This document shows positions 55,571 through 64,000 of a DNA stretch of 64,000 nt, in pieces. Origin of the DNA: Flavobacteriaceae bacterium MAR_2010_188. GTDB taxonomy: Bacteria; Bacteroidota; Bacteroidia; Flavobacteriales; Flavobacteriaceae. The stretch's first letter is position 1; every line of letters starts with the position of its first letter. The stretch is from assembly GCA_900104375.1 (NCBI GenBank), contig LT629302.1:1828001-1892000 (forward strand), given 5' to 3'. The position numbers and the translations under genes are program-made. The notes beneath the pieces are model-generated. The model made no database searches. It was not told where the DNA came from and saw nothing but the letters and a program-made list of their open reading frames with translations.

Positions 55571-57118
55571 TTAATTTGCAATTGAAGTTCCTTTGTTTTC
55601 CAACAATATCATGTCGATATCATTATCTAACCATTTCTGCTGAATTTCCTTCGGAATAGGGTTAAATGAATAAGAGAAGGAACTGAGAATAATGTCAATA
55701 TCCCCATCTTGGTCTACATCACCAGCATCCATTAAAAACCATCGTCCTTTGTCAACATCCTCAAAAGTTGAAGACAAAAATTTATAATCCTTGGCATTCT
55801 GATTTTCCAAATAAACAAATGACCTCATTGGGGTTTCCTCAAAGTCGGGAAATGTTGCAATCAATGCAAAATCAGTATCTCCATCTTCATCAAAATCTCT
55901 GGCTAAAACTCGGGTAGCTCCATCGAGTGGATAAAAATAAGTTTCGGTAAAATTGTTATTCCCATCATTAAGATGAATCCTTAAGCCGTGATAGGGCTTC
56001 AAAATTTGCGATTTATCCGCATTATCTCCATGAACCGTAGCAATGTCTATATCACCATCATTATCGTAATCCATAAGCTCAAACCAGCTGGTTCCATAAA
56101 CAGGGTTAAAACGAATGGCTCTTTCAGCATTAAATTGAAGAGGGCAATCTTGATAAAGGATGGTAATGCTTTCGTCACCCTGAGATGTTAGAGCCACAAT
56201 ATCTTTTTTTCCATCATTGTTCATATCCCTCATCACAGTTCTAATGGTTCCGGGTTGGTCTAGGAAAGTTGTATTTTGAAGGCTGTCGCCAACCACTTTA
56301 AGCAAACTTATCTTGCCGGTAAAATGTCCAAATTCGCTAACGATGAATTCTAAAGTACCATCGCCATCCAAATCCTCGCAACTTGTGTAAACTGGCCTAT
56401 GTAACTCAAGAGGGAAATTGATTAAACTATCATTTTGAAGAATTGTAAACTCACCCCTAGAAATTTCAGATGGGTTTAATTTGCCCATTTGAGTAAGGTA
56501 CTCCTTTCCATTTACCTCGCTGTAGCCGACAACTGGACTAGAACCCAAAATGGTCCTCGATATTTTATTCGAATTAAAATCAAACATCCTTAGCCTATTT
56601 TGGATATCCCCAACCGCCAATAAATTCTGCTCGGGTAAATATTCTAAATAGATGGTAAGAGAACCAGGTTCTTCATCTAATATGATTCGCTGTACGTTAA
56701 ACTGCTTTAAGTTAGCATCAATATTTTCTGGCTTCTTGGATGGAGGAAGCGAATCCGGCGCCTGCGATATTACATAGTCCGTAATTTTCTCCCATTCTTC
56801 TATGGAAATTACCGGAGTTGCGGGGTAAGTATTGGTTTTAATCATCGCAATTTTCTCTTCGTAAAGATATCCCTTATAGGGATCATAGTTAGGTATAGCT
56901 AAACCCATTCTTGCGCCCATATCCGGAAGAATATTATCCTTCCATATATTCTTGGTCAAATCCTTGATATCTGGCGCTATATGGCAACGTGCACATTGAT
57001 TATTATACAAAGTCTTTACGGTTGCAATTTCAACTTGCACTTTCCGATTTTCTTGACAAGAAAAAAACATTAGGACTATTGAAAAACGAAGTAGAGAGAA
57101 AAGTGTTCTTTTATACAT
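55571..57118 (-). CDS. Lipoprotein fusing a cytochrome-c-like domain to FG-GAP repeats
   Basis: A 515-residue lipoprotein (lipobox MFFSC, Cys21). Residues about 30-130 hold a single c-type heme site, C42-A-R-C45-H46 in LYNNQCARCHIAPD, with a likely Met ligand in DMGARMGLAIP. Residues about 170-505 are FG-GAP/VCBS repeats (EDLDGDGTLEFIVSE, RDMNNDGKKDIVALTS, MDYDNDGDIDIATVHGD, GDVDQDGDIDIILSS). Exported electron carrier or sensor joined to a propeller. Convergent with the CRTAC1-like gene (64 bp apart), so it is not in the same operon, but the shared repeat type suggests related work. Confidence 0.82.
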   Translation of the reverse strand: MYKRTLFSLLRFSIVLMFFSCQENRKVQVEIATVKTLYNNQCARCHIAPDIKDLTKNIWKDNILPDMGARMGLAIPNYDPYKGYLYEEKIAMIKTNTYPATPVISIEEWEKITDYVISQAPDSLPPSKKPENIDANLKQFNVQRIILDEEPGSLTIYLEYLPEQNLLAVGDIQNRLRMFDFNSNKISRTILGSSPVVGYSEVNGKEYLTQMGKLNPSEISRGEFTILQNDSLINFPLELHRPVYTSCEDLDGDGTLEFIVSEFGHFTGKISLLKVVGDSLQNTTFLDQPGTIRTVMRDMNNDGKKDIVALTSQGDESITILYQDCPLQFNAERAIRFNPVYGTSWFELMDYDNDGDIDIATVHGDNADKSQILKPYHGLRIHLNDGNNNFTETYFYPLDGATRVLARDFDEDGDTDFALIATFPDFEETPMRSFVYLENQNAKDYKFLSSTFEDVDKGRWFLMDAGDVDQDGDIDIILSSFSYSFNPIPKEIQQKWLDNDIDMILLENKGTSIAN

Positions 57119-57200
57119 AGTTGATTGTTATTCGGTTTAGGACGAACGATTAATACGCTATATTTTGAAAATAGTTACATGATTGAAAATTACGGTAGAG

Positions 57201-59159
57201 TTAATCCCAATCCATCTTCTGTAATCTCACCGCGTTCAAAATCGCCAAAAAAGCGACTCCCACATCTGCGAATACCGCTTCCCACATGGTTGCTAGACCA
57301 CCAGCTCCTAAAATAAGAACGATTATTTTTACCCCGAATGCTAGTGCGATGTTCTGCCATACAATCCGTCGGGTAGAACGGCCAATCTGTATGGCTCTCG
57401 CAATTTTTGAAGGTTGATCGGTCTGTATAATTACATCTGCTGTTTCTATGGCCACGTCACTTCCTAGACCACCCATGGCGATGCCCACATCACTAGCCGC
57501 CAAAACAGGAGCATCATTAATTCCATCTCCAATAAAAACTACTTTATTATCGGTTTCGGACATAAGTTTTTCTACTTCAGCTAATTTATCCTCGGGCAGT
57601 AAGCCGCCTTTCGCCCAATCGACTCCCATTTCTTTGGCGACTTGCTGGGTTATGGAATCCTTATCCCCAGAAAGCATGATAATTTTAGAGATTCCTGAAG
57701 CCCTAATTTTTTCCATTGCGAGATGTGCATCTTCTTTTAATTCATCCGCAATAGTGACGTATCCAGCAAATTTGTTGTCGATTGAAACCATCACGATAGA
57801 TTCAACAATAGCTTCCGTTTCATTTGGAACATCGATAGTATTCCCGTCCATTAAGGCTTTGTTTCCTACTAAAACATATTTACCGTTGACCCTTCCCTTT
57901 AATCCCTTTCCTGCGACTTCAGAAACTTCTGTTGCTTCAAAATCTTCACCTTCATCTTTGTATTCCATGATTGCCTTGGCAATGGGGTGAGTCGATTTCT
58001 CTTCCATGGCCAATAAGTATTTCATAAAATCCTTCTCCTCCCAATCAATGGTTTTGATATCCTTTATTTTGAAAATTCCTTTTGTAACCGTACCAGTTTT
58101 GTCCATCACTACGGTGGTAACTTTGGTCATTTCATCCAAAAACGAGGCACCCTTAAACAATATCCCATGTTTTGAAGCTGCTCCCAATCCACCAAAATAT
58201 CCTAGGGGAATTGAAATCACCAAGGCACAAGGACATGAAATTACCAAGAAGATTAAGGCTCTGTAGAGCCAATCATTAAACTCATATTGATCAACGAAGA
58301 AATAAGGTAGAAATGTTAAGCCGATTGCTAAGAAAACCACGATTGGTGTGTAAATTCTGGCAAATTTCCTGATGAATAATTCTGTTTTAGATTTTCTGGC
58401 CGTTGCATTTTGCACCATATCCAAAATCCTGGCAATCGAACTATCCTTAAATTCTTTAGTGGTTTTTACTTCTATAACACCATCTAAATTGATGCTACCG
58501 GCGTAGACCTTTTCACCCTTTTGTAAAGTTGAAGGCTTGCTTTCTCCGGTTAGCGCTGCTGTATTAACCGATGCTTTATCACTCAATAAAATTCCGTCTA
58601 AAGGAATTTTTTCACCTACCCTGACCTGCAATTTTTCGCCGATTTTAACTGTTTCTGGCTTCACTGGGACATAGTCGCCATTTCTAAATACAATTGCCTC
58701 GTTTGGACTTACATCCAGCAATGCTTTAATATTACTTTTGGCACGATTTACTGCGGCGTTCTGAAACAACTCGCCTACCGCATAAAACAGCATCACCGCC
58801 ACGGCTTCAGGGTATTCTCCAATGGCAAAGGCTCCCATGGTCGCGATGGACATTAAGAGAAATTCAGTAAAGAAATCTCCATTTAGAATACTTTTGAATC
58901 CTTCTTTTATCACCGGAAAACCAACTGGGAGATAGGCCACAATGTACCAACCTACTCGCACCCAATCTGTAAAAAAGGCCTCATCTAAATAATCGAAAGC
59001 GATACCGATGAGTAATAAGATAAAGCTGAATACGGCAGGCAAATAGGTTTTAAAATTGGATAATTCTTCAGGGCTACCGTGAGAATGTCCGTCGTCGTGG
59101 CTATGCTCGCCTTTATGTTCTTCGAGGTCAATCTCTCTTAAATTTACTTTTTTCTTCAT
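57201..59159 (-). CDS. P1B-type heavy-metal ATPase, probably Zn/Cd exporter
   Basis: 652 residues with a His-rich cytoplasmic N-terminus (HSHDDGHSHG) in place of the usual HMA domain. Core motifs: TGES 204-207, transport motif C309-P-C311 (ISCPCALVIS), D353-KTGT, HP locus STHPIAKA, GDGINDAPVLAASDVGIAMG. The last TM pair has GVKIIVLILG and VFADVGVAFLAILNAVR, whose Lys and Asp are those of the P1B-2 (Zn/Cd/Pb) class. Acts in the inner membrane to expel soft divalent metals with ATP. Usual symbols are zntA or cadA, but the ion order cannot be told from sequence. No metal-responsive regulator lies next to it. Confidence 0.93.
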   Translation of the reverse strand: MKKKVNLREIDLEEHKGEHSHDDGHSHGSPEELSNFKTYLPAVFSFILLLIGIAFDYLDEAFFTDWVRVGWYIVAYLPVGFPVIKEGFKSILNGDFFTEFLLMSIATMGAFAIGEYPEAVAVMLFYAVGELFQNAAVNRAKSNIKALLDVSPNEAIVFRNGDYVPVKPETVKIGEKLQVRVGEKIPLDGILLSDKASVNTAALTGESKPSTLQKGEKVYAGSINLDGVIEVKTTKEFKDSSIARILDMVQNATARKSKTELFIRKFARIYTPIVVFLAIGLTFLPYFFVDQYEFNDWLYRALIFLVISCPCALVISIPLGYFGGLGAASKHGILFKGASFLDEMTKVTTVVMDKTGTVTKGIFKIKDIKTIDWEEKDFMKYLLAMEEKSTHPIAKAIMEYKDEGEDFEATEVSEVAGKGLKGRVNGKYVLVGNKALMDGNTIDVPNETEAIVESIVMVSIDNKFAGYVTIADELKEDAHLAMEKIRASGISKIIMLSGDKDSITQQVAKEMGVDWAKGGLLPEDKLAEVEKLMSETDNKVVFIGDGINDAPVLAASDVGIAMGGLGSDVAIETADVIIQTDQPSKIARAIQIGRSTRRIVWQNIALAFGVKIIVLILGAGGLATMWEAVFADVGVAFLAILNAVRLQKMDWD

Positions 59160-59538
59160 ATTATAATTTAATCTTAATAGGATGTGCTTGCAAAGTATTT
59201 TTCAAAAAATTATTGACTTCAAAAGGTTTCAATCTAATCTTAAAGCTGTTAGTTGCAAAATTGAAATGAAGAGAAATTAGTAAGATACTGGATGTGGTAG
59301 CAGAGTACAAAAAATTACAAACACCGAATGCATCCTTATTTTAGGATGTTCATAAAAAATTAAAAGAAGAAATTATAAATTTTAGACTAAATGCAAAGGG
59401 ATTCTACCCTATCAAATTTTATCGATCATTCGCTGGCGTCTGATGATTTCAGATTGTGCAATACAAAGCCAGACAATCAATAAAATACTGTTGGTCTATA
59501 GTGAGGTTAAGAAATTTGGGGGACGCAATCAAATTCGG
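59160..59538. other. Gap upstream of the metal ATPase, no gene seen
   Basis: 379 bp between the P-type ATPase start and the 3' end of the micro-protein frame. I see no coding frame or strong hairpin. It should contain the ATPase promoter. Confidence 0.45.
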
Positions 59539-59691
59539 TTACTGAACACCAACAACAAAAATATTAACTACTGCTGTAAGAACAGATAATATCACAAGTG
59601 CAAGTACTGTAGTAATAGCGACTTTTACAATATTGTTAAGTCCGGTCATAGACTCTTTGTAATTGTCAACTAAAGATGTAAAGATTTCCAT
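59539..59691 (-). CDS. 50-residue single-pass membrane micro-protein
   Basis: An open frame from ATG 59691 to TAA 59539 encodes MEIFTSLVDNYKESMTGLNN followed by one uninterrupted hydrophobic helix (IVKVAITTVLALVILSVLTA, then VVNIFVVGVQ). An amphipathic N-terminus plus one TM segment, ATG start and a clean end support a real small gene in an otherwise empty 714-bp gap. I know no family for it. There is no strong Shine-Dalgarno, which is normal in Bacteroidota. Confidence 0.5.
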   Translation of the reverse strand: MEIFTSLVDNYKESMTGLNNIVKVAITTVLALVILSVLTAVVNIFVVGVQ

Positions 59692-59873
59692 ATAGATGTG
59701 ATTTAAGTTATTTATTGCAATTTCATCAAAAATACACGGTATGCAAAATAAGTTCGACCAGTTAACGATTTATTAGACGAGTGAAGATAATGTTAAAATT
59801 TTCGCCTAAATTTCTGTTTGTTAGATAAAAATAAGATTGAAATTTTAACAATTCGACAATTTTGACCTAAAAA

Positions 59874-60338
59874 TTATATGGACATTAAGTTAGGTCGAAG
59901 GGCATCAGATTTGTAGTCGAATAATTCTGAACAATCCATTACATCTTTTACCCCATCCAGATTACATAAGAATGACACTGCAGCAGACAAACCGACAAAA
60001 AGCGTATCCTTAGAAGTCGAATCTAGCGGACGTTGGGAATTTCTATTAAGCGGAAGTGAAAAACCACAGCCTTGCAAAAAAGCTACTTCAATCGTCAATA
60101 ATTCTAATGGAGTATAACCGTTAAAGCGCTTGCCAAAAGCTTCGTTAACCTTACCGACATAATTTAATTGGGGAGAACCATGCTCATCAGAAAGATTCTT
60201 CCAAAAATCGCGACCGTCTAAAATATTACCCACCGCGCATTGTTTGCAGCATTCTGGGTTTAAGGTATCATTATGAAAGGCATTATATAACTTGCCAATA
60301 GCTGACTCTAACCTTTGGGACATTTTCATACGGTTCAT
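59874..60338 (-). CDS. Conserved flavobacterial Cys-containing protein of unknown function
   Basis: A 154-residue soluble protein with SQRLESAIGKLYNAFHNDTLNPECCKQCAVGNILDGRDFWKNLSDEHG. C30, C31 and C34 could form a metal or Fe-S site; later LLTIEVAFLQGCG adds another Cys. From memory, close relatives in Flavobacteriaceae are often labelled 'Na+-translocating NADH-quinone reductase subunit F', but this protein has no FAD, NADH or complete ferredoxin domain, so that name should not be used. It lies 108 bp downstream of the TolC gene, same strand. Start at 60338; ATGs two and four codons later (MKM) are alternatives. Confidence 0.7.
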   Translation of the reverse strand: MNRMKMSQRLESAIGKLYNAFHNDTLNPECCKQCAVGNILDGRDFWKNLSDEHGSPQLNYVGKVNEAFGKRFNGYTPLELLTIEVAFLQGCGFSLPLNRNSQRPLDSTSKDTLFVGLSAAVSFLCNLDGVKDVMDCSELFDYKSDALRPNLMSI

Positions 60339-60446
60339 GTTTTTTTCGAAAGTACTTGGAACTTGTTTTGAAGAAACAAATTACAAAAAATCACTGACAA
60401 AATTAACTCAAAACACTGGGATAATATTGCTCATCTATAATTTAAA

Positions 60447-61862
60447 TCAAATATTTCCCTTATAATATTCTAAGACCTTTTCCCTTAAAACAATCTCATA
60501 TTTTACATTATTTAGGTTGATCATACTATTGTCTAGATTGTTCTTGCTAATAATGTAATCAATACTGTTGCTGGCGCCGTTATTAAACCGAATTTCATTG
60601 ATCCGCAAGGATTCTTCGTAGGCTTCAACTTGTTTTTGAAGCACATTAAATCTTTCGTAAGCAGTTAATAGGTCGTTATACGCTTGGTTTATGGACGTCC
60701 TAAGATCAAGCTTGGTTCTATCTAAATCGACTTTTGCTTCTTCCTTTTTAATTTTTTCAAGTTGAACATTGTTTTTAGCACGAAATCCATTGAATAATGG
60801 AATGGATACCGATAGCCCTGCCACCGAGTTTAGATTATTGTCGAACTGATCTTTATAGGATATTTCTTTTTGTATGAATTGAGTTCTATTGGTCAAAACC
60901 GGAACATTATTCCCATCGATAGTCACAAAGCCATCGGTAGTCTCGATTATACTCGAGCCTTCAGTAAAGAATCTGGCTGAACTCGAATAATTAGTATTTA
61001 AATTCGCGAAAATCGAGAATTCTGGCACATAAAGAGACCGAGCAACTGCTACACCTTTATTGGCAGCTTCGAGACTATATTCACTAGACTTCACCGTAGC
61101 CAGATTTTGAAGCGCTAACTGATATATTTCTTCAGCTGAAGTTTTATACTCATCAAATTCAACCGGAATCAGAATATTTTCAACTTCAAAATCCTGATCG
61201 ATGTTCATTAATTGTTTCAAGTTTAATTTGGCATCACTATAGTTATTCCTTGCGGTAATAAGGCTTGATTCATCATTTGCATATAAGCCTTGAAAATCCC
61301 GATATTCTGAAGGATTGCCGACTTCTTCATTAAAAAGTGTCTCTAATCGGCCCATCTGCCTAGACGTATTTTCTAATCTGTTCTCTGATAATGCGAGCAA
61401 ATCCCTATTGTTCATCACCTGTAAATACGCCAATGTCACGTCTAGAATAAGGTTTTGACGTGCTTCTTCCTTAGCCATTTCAGAAGCTTTAAGATTAAGA
61501 TTTTGTTGCTTCCAACGATTTATTAATCTAAAACCGTTGGAAATCGTTGCATTCATCTGCACTCTGGCGCTAGAGAAAGTAAGTTGTTCGTCTATATAAG
61601 AGTTAGTAAAAGGGTCGATACTCCTTCCGTTCGCCTTTCCGATATCATAAGTGCCATTGATGTTTGGCAATAGTGCATTTCTGCTTTGTCTTAAGTTAAC
61701 ATCGGCAGTCTTGGTCCTAAGTTCAGCCGACTTTAAATCTAAATTATTTTGAAGTGCAAAATCAATGCATTCCTGTAGATTATAGGTTATACTACCATCC
61801 GTTTGACTGATAGCATCTTGGAATGATATAAAGGCTATGAATACTAATACATAATATTTCAT
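60447..61862 (-). CDS. TolC-family outer-membrane efflux protein
   Basis: 471 residues with a signal peptide (to DAISQ). Two OEP repeats follow: YNLQECIDFALQNNLDLKSAELRTKTADVNLRQSRNALLPNINGTYDIG, and a second set near residues 245-400 (QLALQNLATVKSSEYSLEAANKGVAVARSLYVPEFSIF, GLSVSIPLFNGFRAKNNVQLEKIK). It forms the trimeric exit channel for an ABC-type pump. It is 13 bp downstream of the ABC ATPase gene, so the set works as one efflux system; no HlyD-type adaptor is seen inside the window. Confidence 0.92.
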   Translation of the reverse strand: MKYYVLVFIAFISFQDAISQTDGSITYNLQECIDFALQNNLDLKSAELRTKTADVNLRQSRNALLPNINGTYDIGKANGRSIDPFTNSYIDEQLTFSSARVQMNATISNGFRLINRWKQQNLNLKASEMAKEEARQNLILDVTLAYLQVMNNRDLLALSENRLENTSRQMGRLETLFNEEVGNPSEYRDFQGLYANDESSLITARNNYSDAKLNLKQLMNIDQDFEVENILIPVEFDEYKTSAEEIYQLALQNLATVKSSEYSLEAANKGVAVARSLYVPEFSIFANLNTNYSSSARFFTEGSSIIETTDGFVTIDGNNVPVLTNRTQFIQKEISYKDQFDNNLNSVAGLSVSIPLFNGFRAKNNVQLEKIKKEEAKVDLDRTKLDLRTSINQAYNDLLTAYERFNVLQKQVEAYEESLRINEIRFNNGASNSIDYIISKNNLDNSMINLNNVKYEIVLREKVLEYYKGNI

Positions 61863-61875
61863 GATCTGTTTTTAA

Positions 61876-62544
61876 TTAGATAAAATTTCTGCCGCCATCC
61901 AATAAGTGAATGGTGCGTTTTCCATAAGTGGCATTCACCTCAGAATGGGTAGCTTGTATAATGGTAACACCTTCTTGGTTCAGTTCTCTAAAGAGGTCCA
62001 TAATCTCTTCACTCTGTTTTGAATTTAAATTGCCGGTAGGCTCATCGGCGAGAATCAATTTAGGTTTAGAAATTAAAGCTCGAGCAATGCCCACTAATTG
62101 TTGCTGCCCACCACTTAGCTGCTGAGGGAATAAATCTTTCTTACCTACAATATTAAATCGGTCTAGCATATCCGCCACCAATGCTTTTCTTTCGGAAGAT
62201 TTTACATTTTTGTAAAGTAGGGGTGTTTCGATATTTTCATATACCGTAAGCTCATCAATTAAATGGTAAGCTTGAAAGACAAAGCCAATATATTCTTTAT
62301 ATAAATTAGATCTATGTTTTTCCTTAAGAGCATGCACAGGTTCGCCAAGGAAATTATATTCGCCTTCATCAAAATTGTCCAGCATTCCAATAACATTCAA
62401 TAGAGTCGATTTCCCTGATCCGGAAGGTCCCATAATCGAAATAAACTCACCTTCCTCTATTTCTAGATTAATATCCTTGAGTAGAAATATCCGTCTTCCG
62501 CCTGTATTGACCCACTTAAAGATATTTTTTAGTTGTAATAACAT
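61876..62544 (-). CDS. ABC transporter ATPase (MacB/LolD type)
   Basis: A 222-residue nucleotide-binding subunit with Walker A GPSGSGKST (39-47), the Q-loop region FVFQAYHLIDELT, signature LSGGQQQLVGIARAL (143-157), Walker [16 protein letters not shown] (163 onward) and switch His in QATHS. This is the MacB/LolD/FtsE class working with FtsX-like permeases. Permease and TolC genes on either side support a macrolide-exporter-like efflux system or lipoprotein or peptide export. Start ATG 62544. Confidence 0.93.
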   Translation of the reverse strand: MLLQLKNIFKWVNTGGRRIFLLKDINLEIEEGEFISIMGPSGSGKSTLLNVIGMLDNFDEGEYNFLGEPVHALKEKHRSNLYKEYIGFVFQAYHLIDELTVYENIETPLLYKNVKSSERKALVADMLDRFNIVGKKDLFPQQLSGGQQQLVGIARALISKPKLILADEPTGNLNSKQSEEIMDLFRELNQEGVTIIQATHSEVNATYGKRTIHLLDGGRNFI

Positions 62545-62561
62545 GTTTTTGGTTTTTGGTC

Positions 62562-62573
62562 CCTGCCGGCAGG
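62562..62573. repeat. 12-bp palindrome CCTGCCGGCAGG
   Basis: A perfect palindrome extended on one side by another CAGG. It lies between the ATPase start and the heptamer repeats. Dispersed short G+C-rich palindromes of this kind are common in Flavobacteriaceae intergenic DNA; a role as a terminator or protein site is not shown. Confidence 0.55.
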
Positions 62574-62580
62574 CAGGTTT

Positions 62581-62694
<114 letters not shown>

Positions 62695-62718
62695 AAATCC
62701 AATATCTTCCACTTCAAT

Positions 62719-64000
62719 TTACTCTGTTCTCAAACTATCGGTTGGATTAGATCTTGCTGCTTTTATCGAATGAAAACCTACCGTTAAAAAGGTGATTGCC
62801 AAAGTAATTATCCCTGCCGCAAGGAAAATTAAAACTCCAGGCTCAGTTCGATAACTAAAGTTGTTTAGCCACGCACGTGATGCCCAAAGGGCTAAAGGCA
62901 TAGCAATCACTATGGCAATACTGACGAGAATCAAAAAGTTTTTACTGAGAAGAATTACAATATTACTTATAGTTGCTCCTAAGGTTTTTCTAATACCTAT
63001 CTCTTTTGTTCTCTGTACGGTGGTAAATGCAGCAAGACCAAATAGCCCCAGGCAAGCCAAGATTATAGCGATGCCAGAAGCAACTGTGAATAATTTCGAA
63101 GTCCGTTCTTCTGCTTTATATAAAGCGTCATAATCTTCATCCAAGAAATGGTAATTAAAAGGTTTTCCATCGACCCTCGATTTAAATACCGCTTCAATAC
63201 CTGCAAGGGTTTTTTCAACTTCATCGTCGTTTATTTTCAGCATAAATAATCTCGAAAAATCCCGGTTTAAGTACATCATTAAAGGCCCTACCGGTTCATG
63301 CAAACTCTGAAAGTTGAAATCCTGAACTACTCCAACAATCGGTCCTTGCCCCTTACTGTTTACAGTTTGCCCAATTGCTTCCTCCGCGGTCCAGCCAATT
63401 TGTTTGGCCAAAGTTTCATTGATAATATACGGTTGACGATAATTGGAGGAATTATTTGTGGTATCTAACAATGCGAAATCCGATTCAGTAAAATCCCGTC
63501 CGGCGAGCATTTTCATATCCAAGGTTTTAGTCAAATCTAAATCCACTGGCATTGCGTTGAGAGAAATGTCCTTTTTCCCTTGATCGGTAACTGCGGTTAA
63601 ACCATCGCCCCACTCCACGAACTCTGGTGTGTCATAAGACGCTGTCACCGAGATTACTCCGGGTGTCTGCTCAAAAGCATTTTTTAATGATTCAAAATTT
63701 TCTCGCATATTTCCACTGAAGGGAAGAACGACAACGTGGTTCTTGTCATATCCAATATTTTTGTTTTTCACAAAATCCATTTGTTGCATCACCACCAAAG
63801 TGTAGATAATTAAAAACACTGAAATGGCAAATTGACCGACTATTAATGACTTCCTAAGAAAACCATTTCCTCCGGTAGAGTTGAATCCTTTCTTAAGTAC
63901 ACCGATTGCTTTTGAACCAGAAAGAACCATCGCAGGATAAATCCCCGCAAGAAAGCTCACTACAACTGTAAAAAGCAAGAGAAGTAGTATCGGCAAAGGC
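62719..64000 (-). CDS. MacB/FtsX-type ABC transporter permease, C-terminal part
   Basis: About 427 residues are in the window; the frame continues past base 64000 upstream, so the N-terminus is missing. Present are TM segments near the start (LLLLLFTVVVSFLAGIYPAMVLS, then LIVGQFAISVFLIIYTLVV), a MacB-type periplasmic domain (SVTASYDTPEFVEWGDGL, LKMLAGRDFTESDF, YIINETLAKQIGW, AIGQTVN) and the FtsX core (LFGLAAFTTVQRTKEIGIRKTLGAT). GIRKTLGAT plus two final TM helices is standard for this class. It is the first gene in the window of an efflux operon with the ATPase and TolC. Confidence 0.92.
   Translation of the reverse strand, partial: PLPILLLLLFTVVVSFLAGIYPAMVLSGSKAIGVLKKGFNSTGGNGFLRKSLIVGQFAISVFLIIYTLVVMQQMDFVKNKNIGYDKNHVVVLPFSGNMRENFESLKNAFEQTPGVISVTASYDTPEFVEWGDGLTAVTDQGKKDISLNAMPVDLDLTKTLDMKMLAGRDFTESDFALLDTTNNSSNYRQPYIINETLAKQIGWTAEEAIGQTVNSKGQGPIVGVVQDFNFQSLHEPVGPLMMYLNRDFSRLFMLKINDDEVEKTLAGIEAVFKSRVDGKPFNYHFLDEDYDALYKAEERTSKLFTVASGIAIILACLGLFGLAAFTTVQRTKEIGIRKTLGATISNIVILLSKNFLILVSIAIVIAMPLALWASRAWLNNFSYRTEPGVLIFLAAGIITLAITFLTVGFHSIKAARSNPTDSLRTE

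Noticed and set aside
59874-60338. Na+-translocating NADH-quinone reductase subunit F
   Set aside because: The length (154 residues) and lack of FAD, NADH and complete ferredoxin motifs exclude this.

Overview
The window looks like chromosome of a Flavobacteriaceae bacterium (Bacteroidota). The evidence is two SusC/SusD pairs, a FecR/ECF-sigma pair, TANNTTTG-type -7 promoter elements, many FG-GAP, sortilin-like and SusD-type surface proteins, AT-rich intergenic DNA, and a one-piece tmRNA encoding the tag GENNYALAA. I cannot name a genus from sequence alone.

Layout. (1) 1-15.2 kb is a cell-surface polysaccharide locus. It follows the 3' end of an FtsE-like ATPase gene and holds a secreted beta-helix protein, a 2OG-Fe(II) oxygenase, five glycosyltransferase-type genes, an FdtA-type ketoisomerase, an FdtB-type aminotransferase, a FemAB/GNAT-like acyltransferase, two paralogous Wzx-type flippases and an MBOAT/SGNH acylation pair. 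FdtA plus FdtB suggests a nucleotide-linked 3-amino-3,6-dideoxyhexose. (2) 15.3-22.0 kb is housekeeping: a YgjV-like membrane protein, typA/bipA, kdsA, a mechanosensitive channel, a DUF2809 protein, a saccharopine/alanine-dehydrogenase-like oxidoreductase and a DUF2945 protein. (3) 22.33-22.73 kb is ssrA (tmRNA).

(4) 22.7-46.9 kb is the most interesting part. A 181-bp direct repeat (3 mismatches) starts inside the tmRNA T-arm at 22705 and recurs at 46686 without any tmRNA body. Its two copies exactly bracket an 11-gene block: ECF sigma factor, secreted amidohydrolase, sortilin/VPS10-type beta-propeller, FecR anti-sigma factor, STN-containing SusC, SusD, S9 prolyl-oligopeptidase-type peptidase, two tandem S10 serine carboxypeptidases, proline dehydrogenase, and a second sortilin/VPS10 propeller. 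I read this as a genomic island at the 3' end of ssrA carrying a peptide-utilisation locus, probably for proline-rich peptides. It is organised like a polysaccharide utilisation locus but has peptidases where glycoside hydrolases would be. No integrase gene is visible.

(5) 47.1-57.1 kb, just outside the right repeat, holds a second SusC/SusD pair, a CRTAC1-like FG-GAP/UnbV lipoprotein and a convergent lipoprotein that joins a c-type cytochrome motif to FG-GAP repeats. (6) 57.2-64 kb holds a P1B-type Zn/Cd ATPase with a His-rich N-terminus, a 50-residue membrane micro-protein, a conserved Cys-containing protein of unknown function, and a TolC / ABC ATPase / MacB-FtsX-type permease efflux operon whose permease gene is cut by the window edge.

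Coordinates and motifs were read by eye. Family names come from recognising sequence patterns, not from database searches.
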